Shown here in pieces: positions 45,280 through 54,769 of a stretch of DNA of 64,000 nucleotides. The notes under the pieces were generated by a model that was not told where the DNA came from, made no database searches, and saw nothing but the letters and a program-made list of their open reading frames with translations. Position 1 is the stretch's first letter. The number at the start of each line of letters is the position of its first letter. A program made the position numbers and the translations under genes. Source of the stretch: Bacteroidales bacterium (GTDB lineage: Bacteria > Bacteroidota > Bacteroidia > Bacteroidales > UBA1715); NCBI GenBank assembly GCA_017516865.1, contig JAFXAU010000021.1, positions 16,237-80,236 on the forward strand, written 5' to 3'.

Positions 45280-46164
45280 TTATTGCAAACCAACAGACGA
45301 TTTACCGATTTCTTTTCCGTCACAGAAAATTGAAACCTGATACGTTCCGACTGCGAGTGCCTCGTTCTCGGCATTGTAGAAGATTTCGAACTTAAAATCT
45401 TCGTTATTATAATGAATCTCTTTCTTTTCGGTGTACATGATAGTTTTGCCTTCGAAATCGAATTGATTTGCGTTTGTCGCAGTCAAAACTGTTCCGTTAG
45501 GGGCAAGTATTCTGACAAATAATGTTTTTGAACCCGATTCTGCCAAATTGTTCTTCAACAATGTTCCTGCCACGCCGAATTTTGCAGTACGACGAGCTTT
45601 AGTGGCAACTTTTCCGTTTTTGTTATATCCCTTGACGGAAATGTCGCTAATTCGCAGTTGAGAACCTATTTCGACTTTTTCGCTCAATTGTTCAATTTGT
45701 TGAGTCTTTTGGTAATCCAAAATCGTCATCGTGTCGATTTTCTGTTGTTTTGTGTTATTTTCAAAATTCAGAGAATCAACTTTATGCTTCAGCATATCGT
45801 TTTCGCGGATGAATTTTTCGGCAGTCTGACGAAGTACTGCGATTTGCTTCTTATATGTTTCAACCAAAGCGGCATCAGCTTGTGCAGCTTGCAATTCAGC
45901 ACGAGTCTGTTCTATTTCGGCAAGACGTTCTGTCAACACTGAATCCATTTCTTCGTTAGCCGCAACCTGTTTTTTAATTTCAACTTCGAGAGAATCCAAA
46001 CTATTCAACAACTGCGATTTTTCCTGTTGTACCACAGCGATAGTATCGGACATTGTTTCTATTTCAGCCTTCAACTGAGTGTTCTGCCAAGCAAAGAAGC
46101 CCATTCCTAAAGCCAAAAGCAAAGCAACTACGCCAACTATAAATACACCTGATTTTGAGTTCAT
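45280..46164 (-). CDS. Membrane-anchored coiled-coil protein
   Basis: 294 residues from ATG 46164 (MNSKSGVFIVGVVALLLALG); an upstream in-frame ATG adds 8 residues. One N-terminal membrane segment (about 6-27), then a long coiled coil to about residue 155 (e.g. 'EKSQLLNSLDSLEVEIKKQV', 'LAEIEQTRAELQAAQADAAL'). The C-terminal beta-rich domain (170-294) ends 'LAVGTYQVSIFCDGKEIGKS'. Topology suggests a periplasmic domain held off the membrane. Seen often in Bacteroidetes, without assigned function. Confidence 0.75.
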   Translation of the reverse strand: MNSKSGVFIVGVVALLLALGMGFFAWQNTQLKAEIETMSDTIAVVQQEKSQLLNSLDSLEVEIKKQVAANEEMDSVLTERLAEIEQTRAELQAAQADAALVETYKKQIAVLRQTAEKFIRENDMLKHKVDSLNFENNTKQQKIDTMTILDYQKTQQIEQLSEKVEIGSQLRISDISVKGYNKNGKVATKARRTAKFGVAGTLLKNNLAESGSKTLFVRILAPNGTVLTATNANQFDFEGKTIMYTEKKEIHYNNEDFKFEIFYNAENEALAVGTYQVSIFCDGKEIGKSSVGLQ

Positions 46165-46343
46165 GTCTTTAAATTTTAATTTTCGCAAAGGTACACTTTT
46201 TATTATTCATACAGATTTTTCAAAAAATTTTTTTAAACACGTTGCTCACCGAGGAATGACAATGATGGATTTTTATTGGAACGAAAGTTCTTCTGTTTCG
46301 AATAATTCGTTATTTTTGTATGACGAATCAAAAATTTTGAAAA

Positions 46344-46742
46344 ATGAAAAAGATATTTGTCGGTCTCATTGTAGCCATTGCCGTAGTAATTGCAATAGTT
46401 TTCATTTTTGGCGAAGAACAAAGTATTCGGTATTCCACAATTCCCGAAATAGTTGAAAATGCGGTTACTCTTGACAAAAAAGATGTTGTCATTACGTTGA
46501 CAGGGAAAGTTACTTCGCAAATTTCAAAAAAACGTTTCTGGTTTCAAACTGCCGATGGTGAGTCAATTGTGATGGACGTAAAGAATGAAATGGTTCCGCT
46601 TGTGCCGGCAACCGACCAAATTACCATAAAAATCATAGGGAAAGTTGACTGCGAAACAACTTCAGGCGAAGGGGTAAAAATTGATGTTGACGAAATTAGT
46701 TTCGACCAAGAACAAGAACCTGAAGAAGAGCAGTTTATGTAA
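46344..46742 (+). CDS. Membrane-anchored OB-fold-like protein
   Basis: 132 residues. Membrane segment at 4-23 ('IFVGLIVAIAVVIAIVFIFG'), then an OB-fold-like beta barrel: 'DVVITLTGKVTSQISKKRFW', 'FQTADGESIVMDV' and 'ITIKIIGKVDCETTSGEGVK', similar to the tRNA_anti-like/BOF class. Very acidic C-terminal tail. It overlaps the convergent 46735 gene by 8 nt. Function unknown. Confidence 0.7.
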   Translation: MKKIFVGLIVAIAVVIAIVFIFGEEQSIRYSTIPEIVENAVTLDKKDVVITLTGKVTSQISKKRFWFQTADGESIVMDVKNEMVPLVPATDQITIKIIGKVDCETTSGEGVKIDVDEISFDQEQEPEEEQFM

Positions 46743-47898
46743 TCTCCACATTTACAGCATATAACGTATCTGGAAAGATTGGAGTCAACGGCAGATAGCC
46801 GCGTTGGATTTTCCACTGTTTCACATCAAGTGGTTTTTCGTTTTTTCTGCGTTCGCAGTCTTGAAGCAACATATTCGTGGTCTTCGCAAAATCTACAGTA
46901 AACATTCCCGTCCGTCCTTTTTCGACAAAATTGTCGTAAAATCTTCGAGCAACCAACCCCATGGTCATTCGCAGATTAAATTCCACGCATGGATGAAGAA
47001 AAATTTCATCATGCCATCGAAAAACAAACATATCCACACCGACGAACCCCTCGTATATTGGAGCAATATTTTCGCTGATAAATTCAAGCATTGATGCACG
47101 GACAGCTTGTAAATTTTGTTTATTAATCCATTGCGACAGCCTTGTTTCTATTTGTTCATCAGAAGCGAGCAAATTTCCCGTATAAGCGCCATGTTCGTTT
47201 GTAAAAAACCATGAATAGCCTGCGAAATCAACTTTTTTCTGCGAGCAGACAAATTCCATGGCAAAATTTTGAATCACATCGTATAGCGGTTCTGCAAGTA
47301 CACCGCCCTGTTTTTCTGCAATATTTCGGACACGGCGCAACAAATTTTCCGACAATCCATTTAAGCTCCTAACAATGCCTTTGCCACTTCCCGACCACGG
47401 TGCTTTGAAAATTGCATACGGCTGTTTGGCAACAAAATCGGGAATTTCATCTTTTGTGAGCAAAAGAGCGGGTTTTACAATTCGTAATTTGTCGCTTGCC
47501 AGAACAGACATTTTTTTTGTCGCTTCTATTGACAACTGGCGATGCTGCAGCATACGAAGTTCATTCAAAATTTCGATGCTTGGAAGATTTTTCACTCCTT
47601 GTATTTCTGCCTGCCGACGAATGGTTTTATTCCAGCCCCATGGCTCGATTCGGTCTGTCCCGTTGAACGAAGTTGAGCAAGAGCGACATTTTAACTGAGG
47701 AAATAAATTTGCCATCTCGTCGAGCCATGCGGCAGAAGTCGGTTCCGACACAACAATGCCTGCGTTTTGTGCGTACCAAATCGGCAGAACGGAACAATCA
47801 TGAGCGAACGTGCGTGCAGATGCCGGTGCGTCAAAATGATCGGAATCCGAGGCAAGTGCCAAATCGTGATCTGGATTGAAAACATACGCAGTTGTCAT
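46735..47898 (-). CDS. ATP-grasp-like protein, unknown function
   Basis: 387 residues from ATG 47898 (MTTAYVFNPDHDLALASDSD); seven more codons are possible upstream. The N-terminal 'NPDHDLALASDSDHFDAPAS' is the hallmark of a conserved Bacteroidetes family. 'YAIFKAPWSGSGKGIVRSL' looks like the ATP-grasp glycine loop, and 'HPCVEFNLRMTMGLVARRFY' resembles the metal-binding E-x-N end of that fold. This suggests an ATP-dependent ligase of unknown substrate. Cytoplasmic. Confidence 0.7.
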   Translation of the reverse strand: MTTAYVFNPDHDLALASDSDHFDAPASARTFAHDCSVLPIWYAQNAGIVVSEPTSAAWLDEMANLFPQLKCRSCSTSFNGTDRIEPWGWNKTIRRQAEIQGVKNLPSIEILNELRMLQHRQLSIEATKKMSVLASDKLRIVKPALLLTKDEIPDFVAKQPYAIFKAPWSGSGKGIVRSLNGLSENLLRRVRNIAEKQGGVLAEPLYDVIQNFAMEFVCSQKKVDFAGYSWFFTNEHGAYTGNLLASDEQIETRLSQWINKQNLQAVRASMLEFISENIAPIYEGFVGVDMFVFRWHDEIFLHPCVEFNLRMTMGLVARRFYDNFVEKGRTGMFTVDFAKTTNMLLQDCERRKNEKPLDVKQWKIQRGYLPLTPIFPDTLYAVNVEIT

Positions 47899-47927
47899 TG
47901 TTGAACGAAAATTTTTCAAAGATAGAA

Positions 47928-50255
47928 TTATTCTCTCAACACCGAGCAGGAGAATTTTTCTCTGGCGATTTTTTTGCCGTTGTAGTACATCTCAACTTGA
48001 ATGATGTAAATTCCTGCTGATACAAGTTCTCCATTGCCGTCGGTCGCGTTCCATTGAAGTGCATCGGATTTTCCAAGCAATTGATTTTCTGCAATTTGAC
48101 GAACAAGTCTTCCCGAAGGTGTAAAAATACGTACCGAACACATTGTACCCAATTCAACTTCGCCACAAAATAAAATCATTTCGTCATTTTCACCATCGCC
48201 ATTCGGCGTCACAACATCCGACAATAGTGACAAAGACTGCCTTGTTTCGTTGATTTTTTGCTGAGAATTCGGACAACCCGGTGTCGAGAATCCCGCAGAC
48301 TCTGCAGCCGAGAACCAGAAATGAAACGCGTTAAACGTTCTTTCTAACGAAACACCTTCTTTATCACGAATGTACGAAGAATGAAATTTTTCGTCATAGT
48401 AAACGGAGTCGATAATTTCCTCCCAGCGGTTTAGAAGCATGACTAATCCTTCTTTGTCGGGAAGTGTGGGAAGATTTGCAGAGATAAAAATTCCGTCGTT
48501 GCATCGGCAATTTGCTTCGTAAAATTCTGCATCGGGAGAAATGACAACATAGGCTTTGGGCGGAAACAACCGATAATTCTCTGTAATTCTTACGTATGAA
48601 TCGCCGTTGGAAATGAATAAATCCGCCAAATCGAAATACGAATCACTATTATTATAAATTTCCACAAAGTCGGAAAATCCAGATTTTGGATTGAAAAGAA
48701 TTTCTGAAACAATAATCGATTCTGGCATTAAAACGGAATCAGTTTTGGCAAAAACATGTCGCGAATCTTCAATTTCGTTTCCTGCAAAATCGGTAAAGTT
48801 TTCAGTAATAAAATTATATTCTGTATTGGTAGACAATGGAGTTTTCGTAAAAATATGATACTTTGAAAGAAGATTTTCTGTAGGACAAATTTTTCCTATT
48901 TCCACATCTGGCTCAATTATAATTGAACGAAGATATTCTCCATCAATATTTTCAGAAAAAATTACAATAACTATCGTATCGTTCTCAATTTGAATAGTTT
49001 GAATGCAAGGAGGTTCAACATCAAGATTTTTTTCGGAAACGGAATTTTCATAGCCCGGAGTGCCGCCCAATCTATTTTGTGCAACTTTCCAATTTTCTTT
49101 TGTTTCGGAAAAATTTTCCACATCGATTTTTTCGAGACTCCAACCGCCGTCTTTCTTAAACGCATCGCAATACCATGAATCCGAAAACGAAAGCGACGTG
49201 ATTATCTGACTGTCATACATCAAGGCAATTGATTGTCCAGAATTGGCGATTGACGGAAACGAATTCAAAAACAACACGTGCGATGTATCTTTTATGCTTT
49301 GTTTTGCCTTCGACGAAATCAAACAAACATATTCCTGCGGTTCCATTATTCTTGAAGGTATCTTGTAACTCGTCGAGCCAACAACAAACTGTAAATCAGA
49401 ACATTGCACGGCACAATCTCCGAGATTGCAAAATTCCACATATTCAAATTCTGGCAAACCGACAACAGGAGAAGGGTCGGCCATGATTTCGGTAAAGACT
49501 ATGCTGTTAAGACGTGGTTTCCCATAAAAAGCCAACTCGACAGTTGTGTCCGGCAACATAGATAAGGCTGTGTCTTTCAGCCCCGAAAAAGTAATACGTT
49601 GTTTTCCACATAAACTACCGAATAAACTGACAGTTACAACATTTCTCTCAATTTCTACTTTGCGAACAACATTCTCCTTGTCTGCCACGACATTTGCGTG
49701 CAACAAATTATGCGAAAATGTGGCACGAAGCACAGTGTCAAACCATTCAATTTTATTACACTCAAAAGGAGTCTGAGCTAATTCTATATAAATATCGTCA
49801 ATTGTAATTTGTCCCGATGTTTTTGAATTTTGTTGAATTTTTACAACGGCATTTTCTAGAAAATCCGTCAACGTAACAGAAAAAAATTTCGTCACATCAA
49901 CTTCTTGGTCGGTCGTTAAGTCTCCGACGCACACATCGTTAACAAACACGCTTGCATCGCAATTTGCAGTCAATTCTTGTTCATATTGAAAACTCAAAAA
50001 TCGTATTCCGGCAGCTATTGTATCGGAAAAAATACAAGCATCGGCGGCTTTGTTCAAACTGACCGCCTTGTCGCCATTTTCCGTAGTCTGCTGATTTCCA
50101 CGCGCTTGGACATAATTCCAACGAACATTTCCGTCTCCGACAAAACTTCCATTTGTGTATGAACTTGCAATTCCAGAATCTGTAAAACGCTCAAAAATTT
50201 GGGCATACGTAAGGTTTACGTAAAAAAATAGTAAAGAGACAAAAATCTTTTTCAT
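47928..50255 (-). CDS. Secreted lamin-tail-domain surface protein
   Basis: 775 residues. Signal peptide MKKIFVSLLFFYVNLTYAQ. Two lamin-tail domains: 'NSIVFTEIMADPSPVVGLPE' (about 255-370) and 'ESIIVSEILFNPKSGFSDFV' (about 510-620), with a Big_5-like Ig segment between ('IVIVIFSENIDGEYLRSIII'). The C-terminus has 'DVVTPNGDGENDEMILFCGE', the NGDGxND gliding-motility/T9SS (CHU_C, type B-like) pattern, and a FlgD-like 'LQWNATDGNGELVSAGIYII'. Probably a T9SS-exported adhesin or filament protein. Confidence 0.82.
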   Translation of the reverse strand: MKKIFVSLLFFYVNLTYAQIFERFTDSGIASSYTNGSFVGDGNVRWNYVQARGNQQTTENGDKAVSLNKAADACIFSDTIAAGIRFLSFQYEQELTANCDASVFVNDVCVGDLTTDQEVDVTKFFSVTLTDFLENAVVKIQQNSKTSGQITIDDIYIELAQTPFECNKIEWFDTVLRATFSHNLLHANVVADKENVVRKVEIERNVVTVSLFGSLCGKQRITFSGLKDTALSMLPDTTVELAFYGKPRLNSIVFTEIMADPSPVVGLPEFEYVEFCNLGDCAVQCSDLQFVVGSTSYKIPSRIMEPQEYVCLISSKAKQSIKDTSHVLFLNSFPSIANSGQSIALMYDSQIITSLSFSDSWYCDAFKKDGGWSLEKIDVENFSETKENWKVAQNRLGGTPGYENSVSEKNLDVEPPCIQTIQIENDTIVIVIFSENIDGEYLRSIIIEPDVEIGKICPTENLLSKYHIFTKTPLSTNTEYNFITENFTDFAGNEIEDSRHVFAKTDSVLMPESIIVSEILFNPKSGFSDFVEIYNNSDSYFDLADLFISNGDSYVRITENYRLFPPKAYVVISPDAEFYEANCRCNDGIFISANLPTLPDKEGLVMLLNRWEEIIDSVYYDEKFHSSYIRDKEGVSLERTFNAFHFWFSAAESAGFSTPGCPNSQQKINETRQSLSLLSDVVTPNGDGENDEMILFCGEVELGTMCSVRIFTPSGRLVRQIAENQLLGKSDALQWNATDGNGELVSAGIYIIQVEMYYNGKKIAREKFSCSVLRE

Positions 50256-50262
50256 AATACGT

Positions 50263-50288
50263 TATATTTGTGGCGTTAAAATTTAACG
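50263..50288 (+). promoter_or_regulatory. asd promoter -7 box and palindrome
   Basis: TATATTTG (50263-50270) fits the -7 box. Right after it, CGTTAAA-A-TTTAACG (50274-50288) is a perfect 15-bp palindrome between the divergent asd and 50255 genes, placed where a repressor or 5'-end hairpin would act. Confidence 0.5.
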
Positions 50289-50308
50289 GTCAAAAATAAT
50301 ATTAAAAT

Positions 50309-51319
50309 ATGAAAGTTGCAATAGTTGGTGCGAGTGGTGCCGTAGGTCAGGAGTTTCTTCGCGTATTGGACGAAAGAAATTTTCCGATGGATGAATTAGT
50401 TTTGTTTGGTTCGGAACGAAGCGCAGGTAAAAAATATACCTTCAAAGGTAAGGAATATACAGTTCAGTTATTGAAACACGGCGACGACTTCAAAGGCGTT
50501 GACATTGCGTTTACGTCGGCTGGCGCAGGAGTTTCGAAAGAATATGCCGAAGACATCACAAAACACGGAGCTATTATGATTGACAACTCGAGCGCATTTC
50601 GTATGGACGACCAAGTTCCTCTTGTTGTGCCAGAGTGCAACGCAAAAGATGCGTTGGTTCGCCCGAAAGGAATCATTGCAAATCCAAACTGTACGACGAT
50701 TATGATGGTTGTGGTTTTGCAACCACTTGAAAAACTTTCTCACATTAAGAGGATCCACATTGCAAGCTATCAGGCAGCAAGCGGTGCTGGTGCGGCAGCT
50801 ATGGCGGAATTGGAACAACAATACCGCGAAGTACTTGACGGCAAACCAGTTACGGTAAACAAATTCGCTTATCAGTTGGCATACAACGTAATTCCTCAAA
50901 TCGACGTATTCACCGACAATGGTTACACGAAAGAAGAAATGAAAATGTTCAACGAAACACGCAAGATTATGCATAGCGACGTAAAATGTTCGGCAATGTG
51001 CGTGCGCGTTCCTTCGTTGCGTTCACACTCCGAGGCAGTTTGGATTGAAACAGAACGTCCAATTTCGGTTGAAGAGGCTCAAAACGCCATAGCAAATGGT
51101 GAAGGAATCCAATTGATGGACGACCCTGCAAACAAAAAATACCCAATGCCGTTGTTCTTGGCTGGCAAAGACGACGTATATGTTGGTCGTGTCCGTAAGG
51201 ATTTGGCTAACGAAAACGGACTGACATTATGGTTGGTCGGCGACCAAATCAAGAAAGGCGCTGCTTTGAACGCTGTTCAAATTGGTGAATACCTAATTAA
51301 AGAAGGGGTAGTAAAATAA
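50309..51319 (+). CDS. asd: Aspartate-semialdehyde dehydrogenase
   Basis: 336 residues. '[20 protein letters not shown]' NADP loop, '[20 protein letters not shown]' with the active-site Cys (NCTT) and '[20 protein letters not shown]'. A second block '[20 protein letters not shown]' holds the catalytic His. It reduces aspartyl phosphate to aspartate semialdehyde, the branch point to lysine/DAP, threonine and methionine. With ddh it indicates a dehydrogenase-type DAP route. A 28-bp palindromic repeat follows. Confidence 0.96.
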   Translation: MKVAIVGASGAVGQEFLRVLDERNFPMDELVLFGSERSAGKKYTFKGKEYTVQLLKHGDDFKGVDIAFTSAGAGVSKEYAEDITKHGAIMIDNSSAFRMDDQVPLVVPECNAKDALVRPKGIIANPNCTTIMMVVVLQPLEKLSHIKRIHIASYQAASGAGAAAMAELEQQYREVLDGKPVTVNKFAYQLAYNVIPQIDVFTDNGYTKEEMKMFNETRKIMHSDVKCSAMCVRVPSLRSHSEAVWIETERPISVEEAQNAIANGEGIQLMDDPANKKYPMPLFLAGKDDVYVGRVRKDLANENGLTLWLVGDQIKKGAALNAVQIGEYLIKEGVVK

Positions 51320-51333
51320 TTTTTCATTAAAAA

Positions 51334-51361
51334 GTAGAGACGCGATTAATCACGTCTCTAC
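51334..51361. repeat. 28-bp palindromic repeat, copy C
   Basis: Arms GTAGAGACGCGATT / AATCACGTCTCTAC pair at 13 of 14 positions with no loop. Same length and ends as 57785-57812. Confidence 0.8.
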
Positions 51362-51377
51362 AAATCATTCAATAAAG

Positions 51378-51404
51378 AGAGACAATGTGTAACACATTGT
51401 CTCT
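51378..51404. terminator. Palindrome between asd and aspS
   Basis: AGAGACAATGTGT / ACACATTGTCTCT, perfect 13-bp arms around one A. It lies between two convergent genes and may end both transcripts, but no clear T-run is present. Confidence 0.65.
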
Positions 51405-51420
51405 TCTATTTAAAAGCAAT

Positions 51421-53181
51421 TTATTTCTCGATATCTTTTACTTCCAAGAACAATTCATCCAACTGTTTTTGGTCGATTACCGAAGGCGCGTCAAGCATAA
51501 CATCGCGACCAGAATTGTTTTTCGGGAATGCAATGCAGTCACGGATGCTGTCCAAGCCTGCGAACAAGCTCACCCAACGGTCGAGACCGTAAGCCAGACC
51601 TCCGTGAGGCGGTGCACCGTATTTGAATGCGTTCATCAAGAAACCGAACTGTTCCTGCGCCTTCTCGGGCGTGAAACCTAAAATTTTGAAAATCTTTGCC
51701 TGCAACTGGCTGTCGTGGATACGAATTGAACCTCCGCCGACTTCTACGCCGTTGATTACCATATCGTAGGCATTGGCACGAACCGAAGCCGGGTCGGTGT
51801 CGAGCAACGGAACATCTTCGGGTTTCGGGCTGGTGAACGGGTGGTGCATAGCCATCAAGCGACCTTCTTCCTCGCTCCATTCGTACATTGGAAAATCTAC
51901 AACCCACAAGCACGCAAATTTGTCCTTGTCGCGAAGACCAAGCTGGTTGGCAACTTCAAGACGAAGTTCACACAATTGTTTGCGCGTCTTCATAGTGTCG
52001 TCGCCACTCAAAATCAATATCAAATCACCTGCCTCGGCACCGAAAGCCGCTTTCATTTTTTGCAGAACGTCTTGCGAATAGAATTTATCCACACTTGACT
52101 TTACATTTCCGTCGGCTTCCACACGGGCGTACACCATTCCTTTGGCACCAATCTGCGGACGTTTTACAAACTCCGTAAGCTGGTCGAGTTGCTTGCGAGT
52201 GTACGTTGCCGCTCCTTTGGCACAAATACCGCCAATATATTCGGCATTGTCGAACACGCCGAAGCCGTAGCCCTTGAGAACGTCCATCAGTTCCACAAAC
52301 TTCATGTCGAAACGAAGGTCAGGTTTGTCGCTGCCGTAATATTTCATTGCATCGTGCCACGTCATACGTGGAAATGCTTCTTTAATGTCGATGTTGCGAA
52401 TTGTTTTGAACAAATGTTTTGCCATTCCTTCGAACAAGGTGATGATGTCCTCCTGTTCCACGAAACTCATCTCGCAGTCGATTTGAGTGAACTCTGGCTG
52501 ACGGTCGGCACGAAGGTCTTCGTCACGGAAACATTTCACAATCTGGAAATAGCGGTCGAAACCGGCAACCATAAGCAATTGTTTCAACGTTTGCGGACTT
52601 TGCGGCAAAGCATAGAACTGTCCCGGATTCATACGCGACGGCACCACGAAATCGCGGGCGCCTTCGGGCGTAGAGCCAATCAGCACGGGAGTCTCCACTT
52701 CGAGAAATCCGTGTTCGTCAAGATAACGACGAACCTCGAACGCCATTTTGTGGCGAAGTTCCAAATTCTTACGCACGCACTGACGACGCAAGTCAAGGTA
52801 GCGGTATTTCATACGAAGGTCGTCGCCGCCGTCGGTGTCGTCCTGAATGGTGAATGGCGGAATTTCCGAGGTATTGAGCACCGTAAGTTTGGAAACGATG
52901 ATTTCAATGTCGCCCGTGTCCATTTTCGGGTTTTTGCTGGAACGTTCCACAACCTTGCCTTCAATTTGAATGACAAATTCACGGCCCAATTTCTTTGCTT
53001 CCTCGCACAATGCGGCATTTTGGTTTTCGTCGAACACCAGCTGCGTGATGCCGTAGCGGTCGCGCAAGTCAACGAATGTCATACCACCAAGTTCACGGGA
53101 TTTTTGTACCCAACCGCTCAAAACGACGGTTTCTCCTATGTTTGCGGCACGTAGTTCGCCGCAGGTTTTTGTTCTATACAT
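51421..53181 (-). CDS. aspS: Aspartyl-tRNA synthetase
   Basis: 586 residues, bacterial type. N-terminal OB domain '[20 protein letters not shown]'; class II motif 2 '[20 protein letters not shown]'; motif 3 '[20 protein letters not shown]'; and the GAD insert (about 290-420). It charges tRNA-Asp; the bacterial-type GAD insert does not by itself show whether tRNA-Asn is also used. Single gene. Confidence 0.97.
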   Translation of the reverse strand: MYRTKTCGELRAANIGETVVLSGWVQKSRELGGMTFVDLRDRYGITQLVFDENQNAALCEEAKKLGREFVIQIEGKVVERSSKNPKMDTGDIEIIVSKLTVLNTSEIPPFTIQDDTDGGDDLRMKYRYLDLRRQCVRKNLELRHKMAFEVRRYLDEHGFLEVETPVLIGSTPEGARDFVVPSRMNPGQFYALPQSPQTLKQLLMVAGFDRYFQIVKCFRDEDLRADRQPEFTQIDCEMSFVEQEDIITLFEGMAKHLFKTIRNIDIKEAFPRMTWHDAMKYYGSDKPDLRFDMKFVELMDVLKGYGFGVFDNAEYIGGICAKGAATYTRKQLDQLTEFVKRPQIGAKGMVYARVEADGNVKSSVDKFYSQDVLQKMKAAFGAEAGDLILILSGDDTMKTRKQLCELRLEVANQLGLRDKDKFACLWVVDFPMYEWSEEEGRLMAMHHPFTSPKPEDVPLLDTDPASVRANAYDMVINGVEVGGGSIRIHDSQLQAKIFKILGFTPEKAQEQFGFLMNAFKYGAPPHGGLAYGLDRWVSLFAGLDSIRDCIAFPKNNSGRDVMLDAPSVIDQKQLDELFLEVKDIEK

Positions 53182-53300
53182 AAATTATTGTTTTTCATGC
53201 AGATAGACGATTCATTCCGCAAATCCACATAGTTGTGCAAATATATTGTTTTTTACAGACAGACTGAATTTAAACCAAAATAAAATCATTGTGCGTAAAA

Positions 53301-53329
53301 AAGGCATGATAGAAAACCCATCATGCCTT
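53301..53329 (-). terminator. Intrinsic terminator after leuB
   Basis: AAGGCATGAT / ATCATGCCTT stem with a 9-nt loop and TTTTTT on the minus strand, 23 nt past the leuB stop. Confidence 0.9.
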
Positions 53330-53351
53330 CACAAAACCATATTATGAAAAC

Positions 53352-54413
53352 TTATGCTTTTTCAATATAAGAAACTATCCATGCACCAACTTCTTTCGTG
53401 CCATATTTTGCTCCGCCTTCAACCTGAATTTCAGGAGTGCGTACGTTTGCGTCCAACGAAGCGTTTACCGCCTTGCGAATCAATGTTCCTTCTTCTTTCA
53501 AGTCGAAATATTCAAACAACATTGCTACGGAAAGAATTTGTGCCAACGGGTTGGCAATATTCAAACCTTTTGCCTGTGGCCAGCTACCGTGGATTGGCTC
53601 AAACACTGGTGTATGTTCGCCTGTAGAAGCCGATGGCAACAATCCCATAGAACCTGTAATACAAGAACCTTCGTCGGTCAAAATGTCGCCAAACGTGTTT
53701 TCGGTAACCATCACGTCAAAGAATTTCGGCTCTTGAATCATACGCATTGCAGCGTTGTCAACATACATAAAATCTGTTGTCACGTCGGGATATTGCGGAG
53801 CCATTTCCTGAGCGATTTTTCTCCACAAACGGCTCGAAGCCAACACGTTTGCCTTGTCAACCACCGTCAAGTGTTTACGACGTTTGCGAGCGTAATCGTA
53901 TGCAACTTTCAAAATTCGTTCAACCTCTTTGCGAGTGTAATAGTTTGTATCGTAAGCCACATCGTCGCCTTCTTTCTTTTCGCCGAAGTACATTCCGCCA
54001 GTCAACTCACGGATGCAGATAAAATCGGCACCTTTCACCAATTCTACTTTCAGTGGAGATTTGTGAACCAAGCAATCGAATGTTTCCACAGGACGGATGT
54101 TTGCGAACAAGCCAAGTTTCTTGCGCATAGCCAACAAACCTTGTTCTGGACGAACTTTTGCATTAGGGTTATTGTCGAATTTCGGGTCGCCTACCGATGC
54201 GAATAATACTGCGTCGGCTTCCATACACGTCTGAAACGTTTCTTCAGGGAACGGATCGCCTACTTTGTCAATTGCGTCGGCACCGCAAATTGCATATTTA
54301 TATGAAAATTCATGTCCGAATTTTTTACAGATGGCCTGCATAACGGCTACACCTTGTTCCATGATTTCTGGTCCGATACCATCACCTGGAAGAACTGCTA
54401 TTTTTGCTTTCAT
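53352..54413 (-). CDS. leuB: 3-Isopropylmalate dehydrogenase
   Basis: 353 residues. '[20 protein letters not shown]' start, '[20 protein letters not shown]', '[20 protein letters not shown]', '[20 protein letters not shown]', '[20 protein letters not shown]' and '[20 protein letters not shown]'. The ELTGG(M/I)YFG and EPIHG marks favour LeuB over isocitrate dehydrogenase. It oxidises and decarboxylates 3-isopropylmalate in leucine synthesis. leuA/C/D are not in the window. The -7-like TATCTTTG is at 54443-54436. Confidence 0.95.
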   Translation of the reverse strand: MKAKIAVLPGDGIGPEIMEQGVAVMQAICKKFGHEFSYKYAICGADAIDKVGDPFPEETFQTCMEADAVLFASVGDPKFDNNPNAKVRPEQGLLAMRKKLGLFANIRPVETFDCLVHKSPLKVELVKGADFICIRELTGGMYFGEKKEGDDVAYDTNYYTRKEVERILKVAYDYARKRRKHLTVVDKANVLASSRLWRKIAQEMAPQYPDVTTDFMYVDNAAMRMIQEPKFFDVMVTENTFGDILTDEGSCITGSMGLLPSASTGEHTPVFEPIHGSWPQAKGLNIANPLAQILSVAMLFEYFDLKEEGTLIRKAVNASLDANVRTPEIQVEGGAKYGTKEVGAWIVSYIEKA

Positions 54414-54435
54414 TGTTTTTTATTTTAAGTCACGG

Positions 54436-54443
54436 CAAAGATA
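54436..54443 (-). promoter_or_regulatory. Putative -7 box of leuB
   Basis: TATCTTTG read leftward, 23 nt before the leuB ATG; no good TTG at the expected distance. Confidence 0.45.
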
Positions 54444-54569
54444 GTATTTTTTGAAAATTAAGAATTAAAAATGAGGAATTAAGAAAACAGGTACGCCATT
54501 TATTCCCTGCTTGCAGGCAAATGTAATGGACTGACGATAGTAAAAATTGTAATTTTCTAACTAAAAATT

Positions 54570-54598
54570 TTGTAAATCGAAAATTATTACTACTTTTG
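54570..54598 (+). promoter_or_regulatory. Promoter of tRNA-Phe
   Basis: TTG (54570-54572), 18 bp, TACTTTTG (54591-54598), 12 nt before the tRNA 5' end; a strong Bacteroidetes promoter. Confidence 0.75.
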
Positions 54599-54610
54599 CC
54601 TCACCAAATC

Positions 54611-54683
54611 GGAGTGGTAGCTCAGTTGGTAGAGCACAGGACTGAAAATCCTGGCGTCGGCGGTTCGATCCCGCCCCTCTCCA
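54611..54683 (+). tRNA. tRNA-Phe (anticodon GAA)
   Basis: 73 nt folding as a full cloverleaf: D arm AGCTCAGTTGGTAGAGC, anticodon stem CAGGA/TCCTG around loop CTGAAAA (anticodon GAA), T arm GGCGG-TTCGATC-CCGCC. The acceptor arms GGAGTGG / CCTCTCC pair except for an apparent T5-T68 mismatch. Discriminator is A; CCA is not encoded. Confidence 0.95.
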
Positions 54684-54685
54684 CG

Positions 54686-54720
54686 AAAGAGGATGATTTT
54701 TTAGTCATCCTCTTTTTTTA
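54686..54720 (+). terminator. Intrinsic terminator after tRNA-Phe
   Basis: AAAGAGGATGA / TCATCCTCTTT stem with an 8-nt loop followed by a T run. Confidence 0.9.
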
Positions 54721-54769
54721 TGCAATAAATCCACAAAAATTCGTTTACTTTGTGTCAAGACTTTTTTAG

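Noticed and set aside
52189..53154. 321-codon rightward open frame
   Set aside because: Antisense shadow of aspS.
54455..54490. AT-rich AATTAA(G/A)AATTAAAAAT-like stretch upstream of leuB, similar to 32310-32360
   Set aside because: Low-complexity AT sequence; similarity too weak to call a repeat family.
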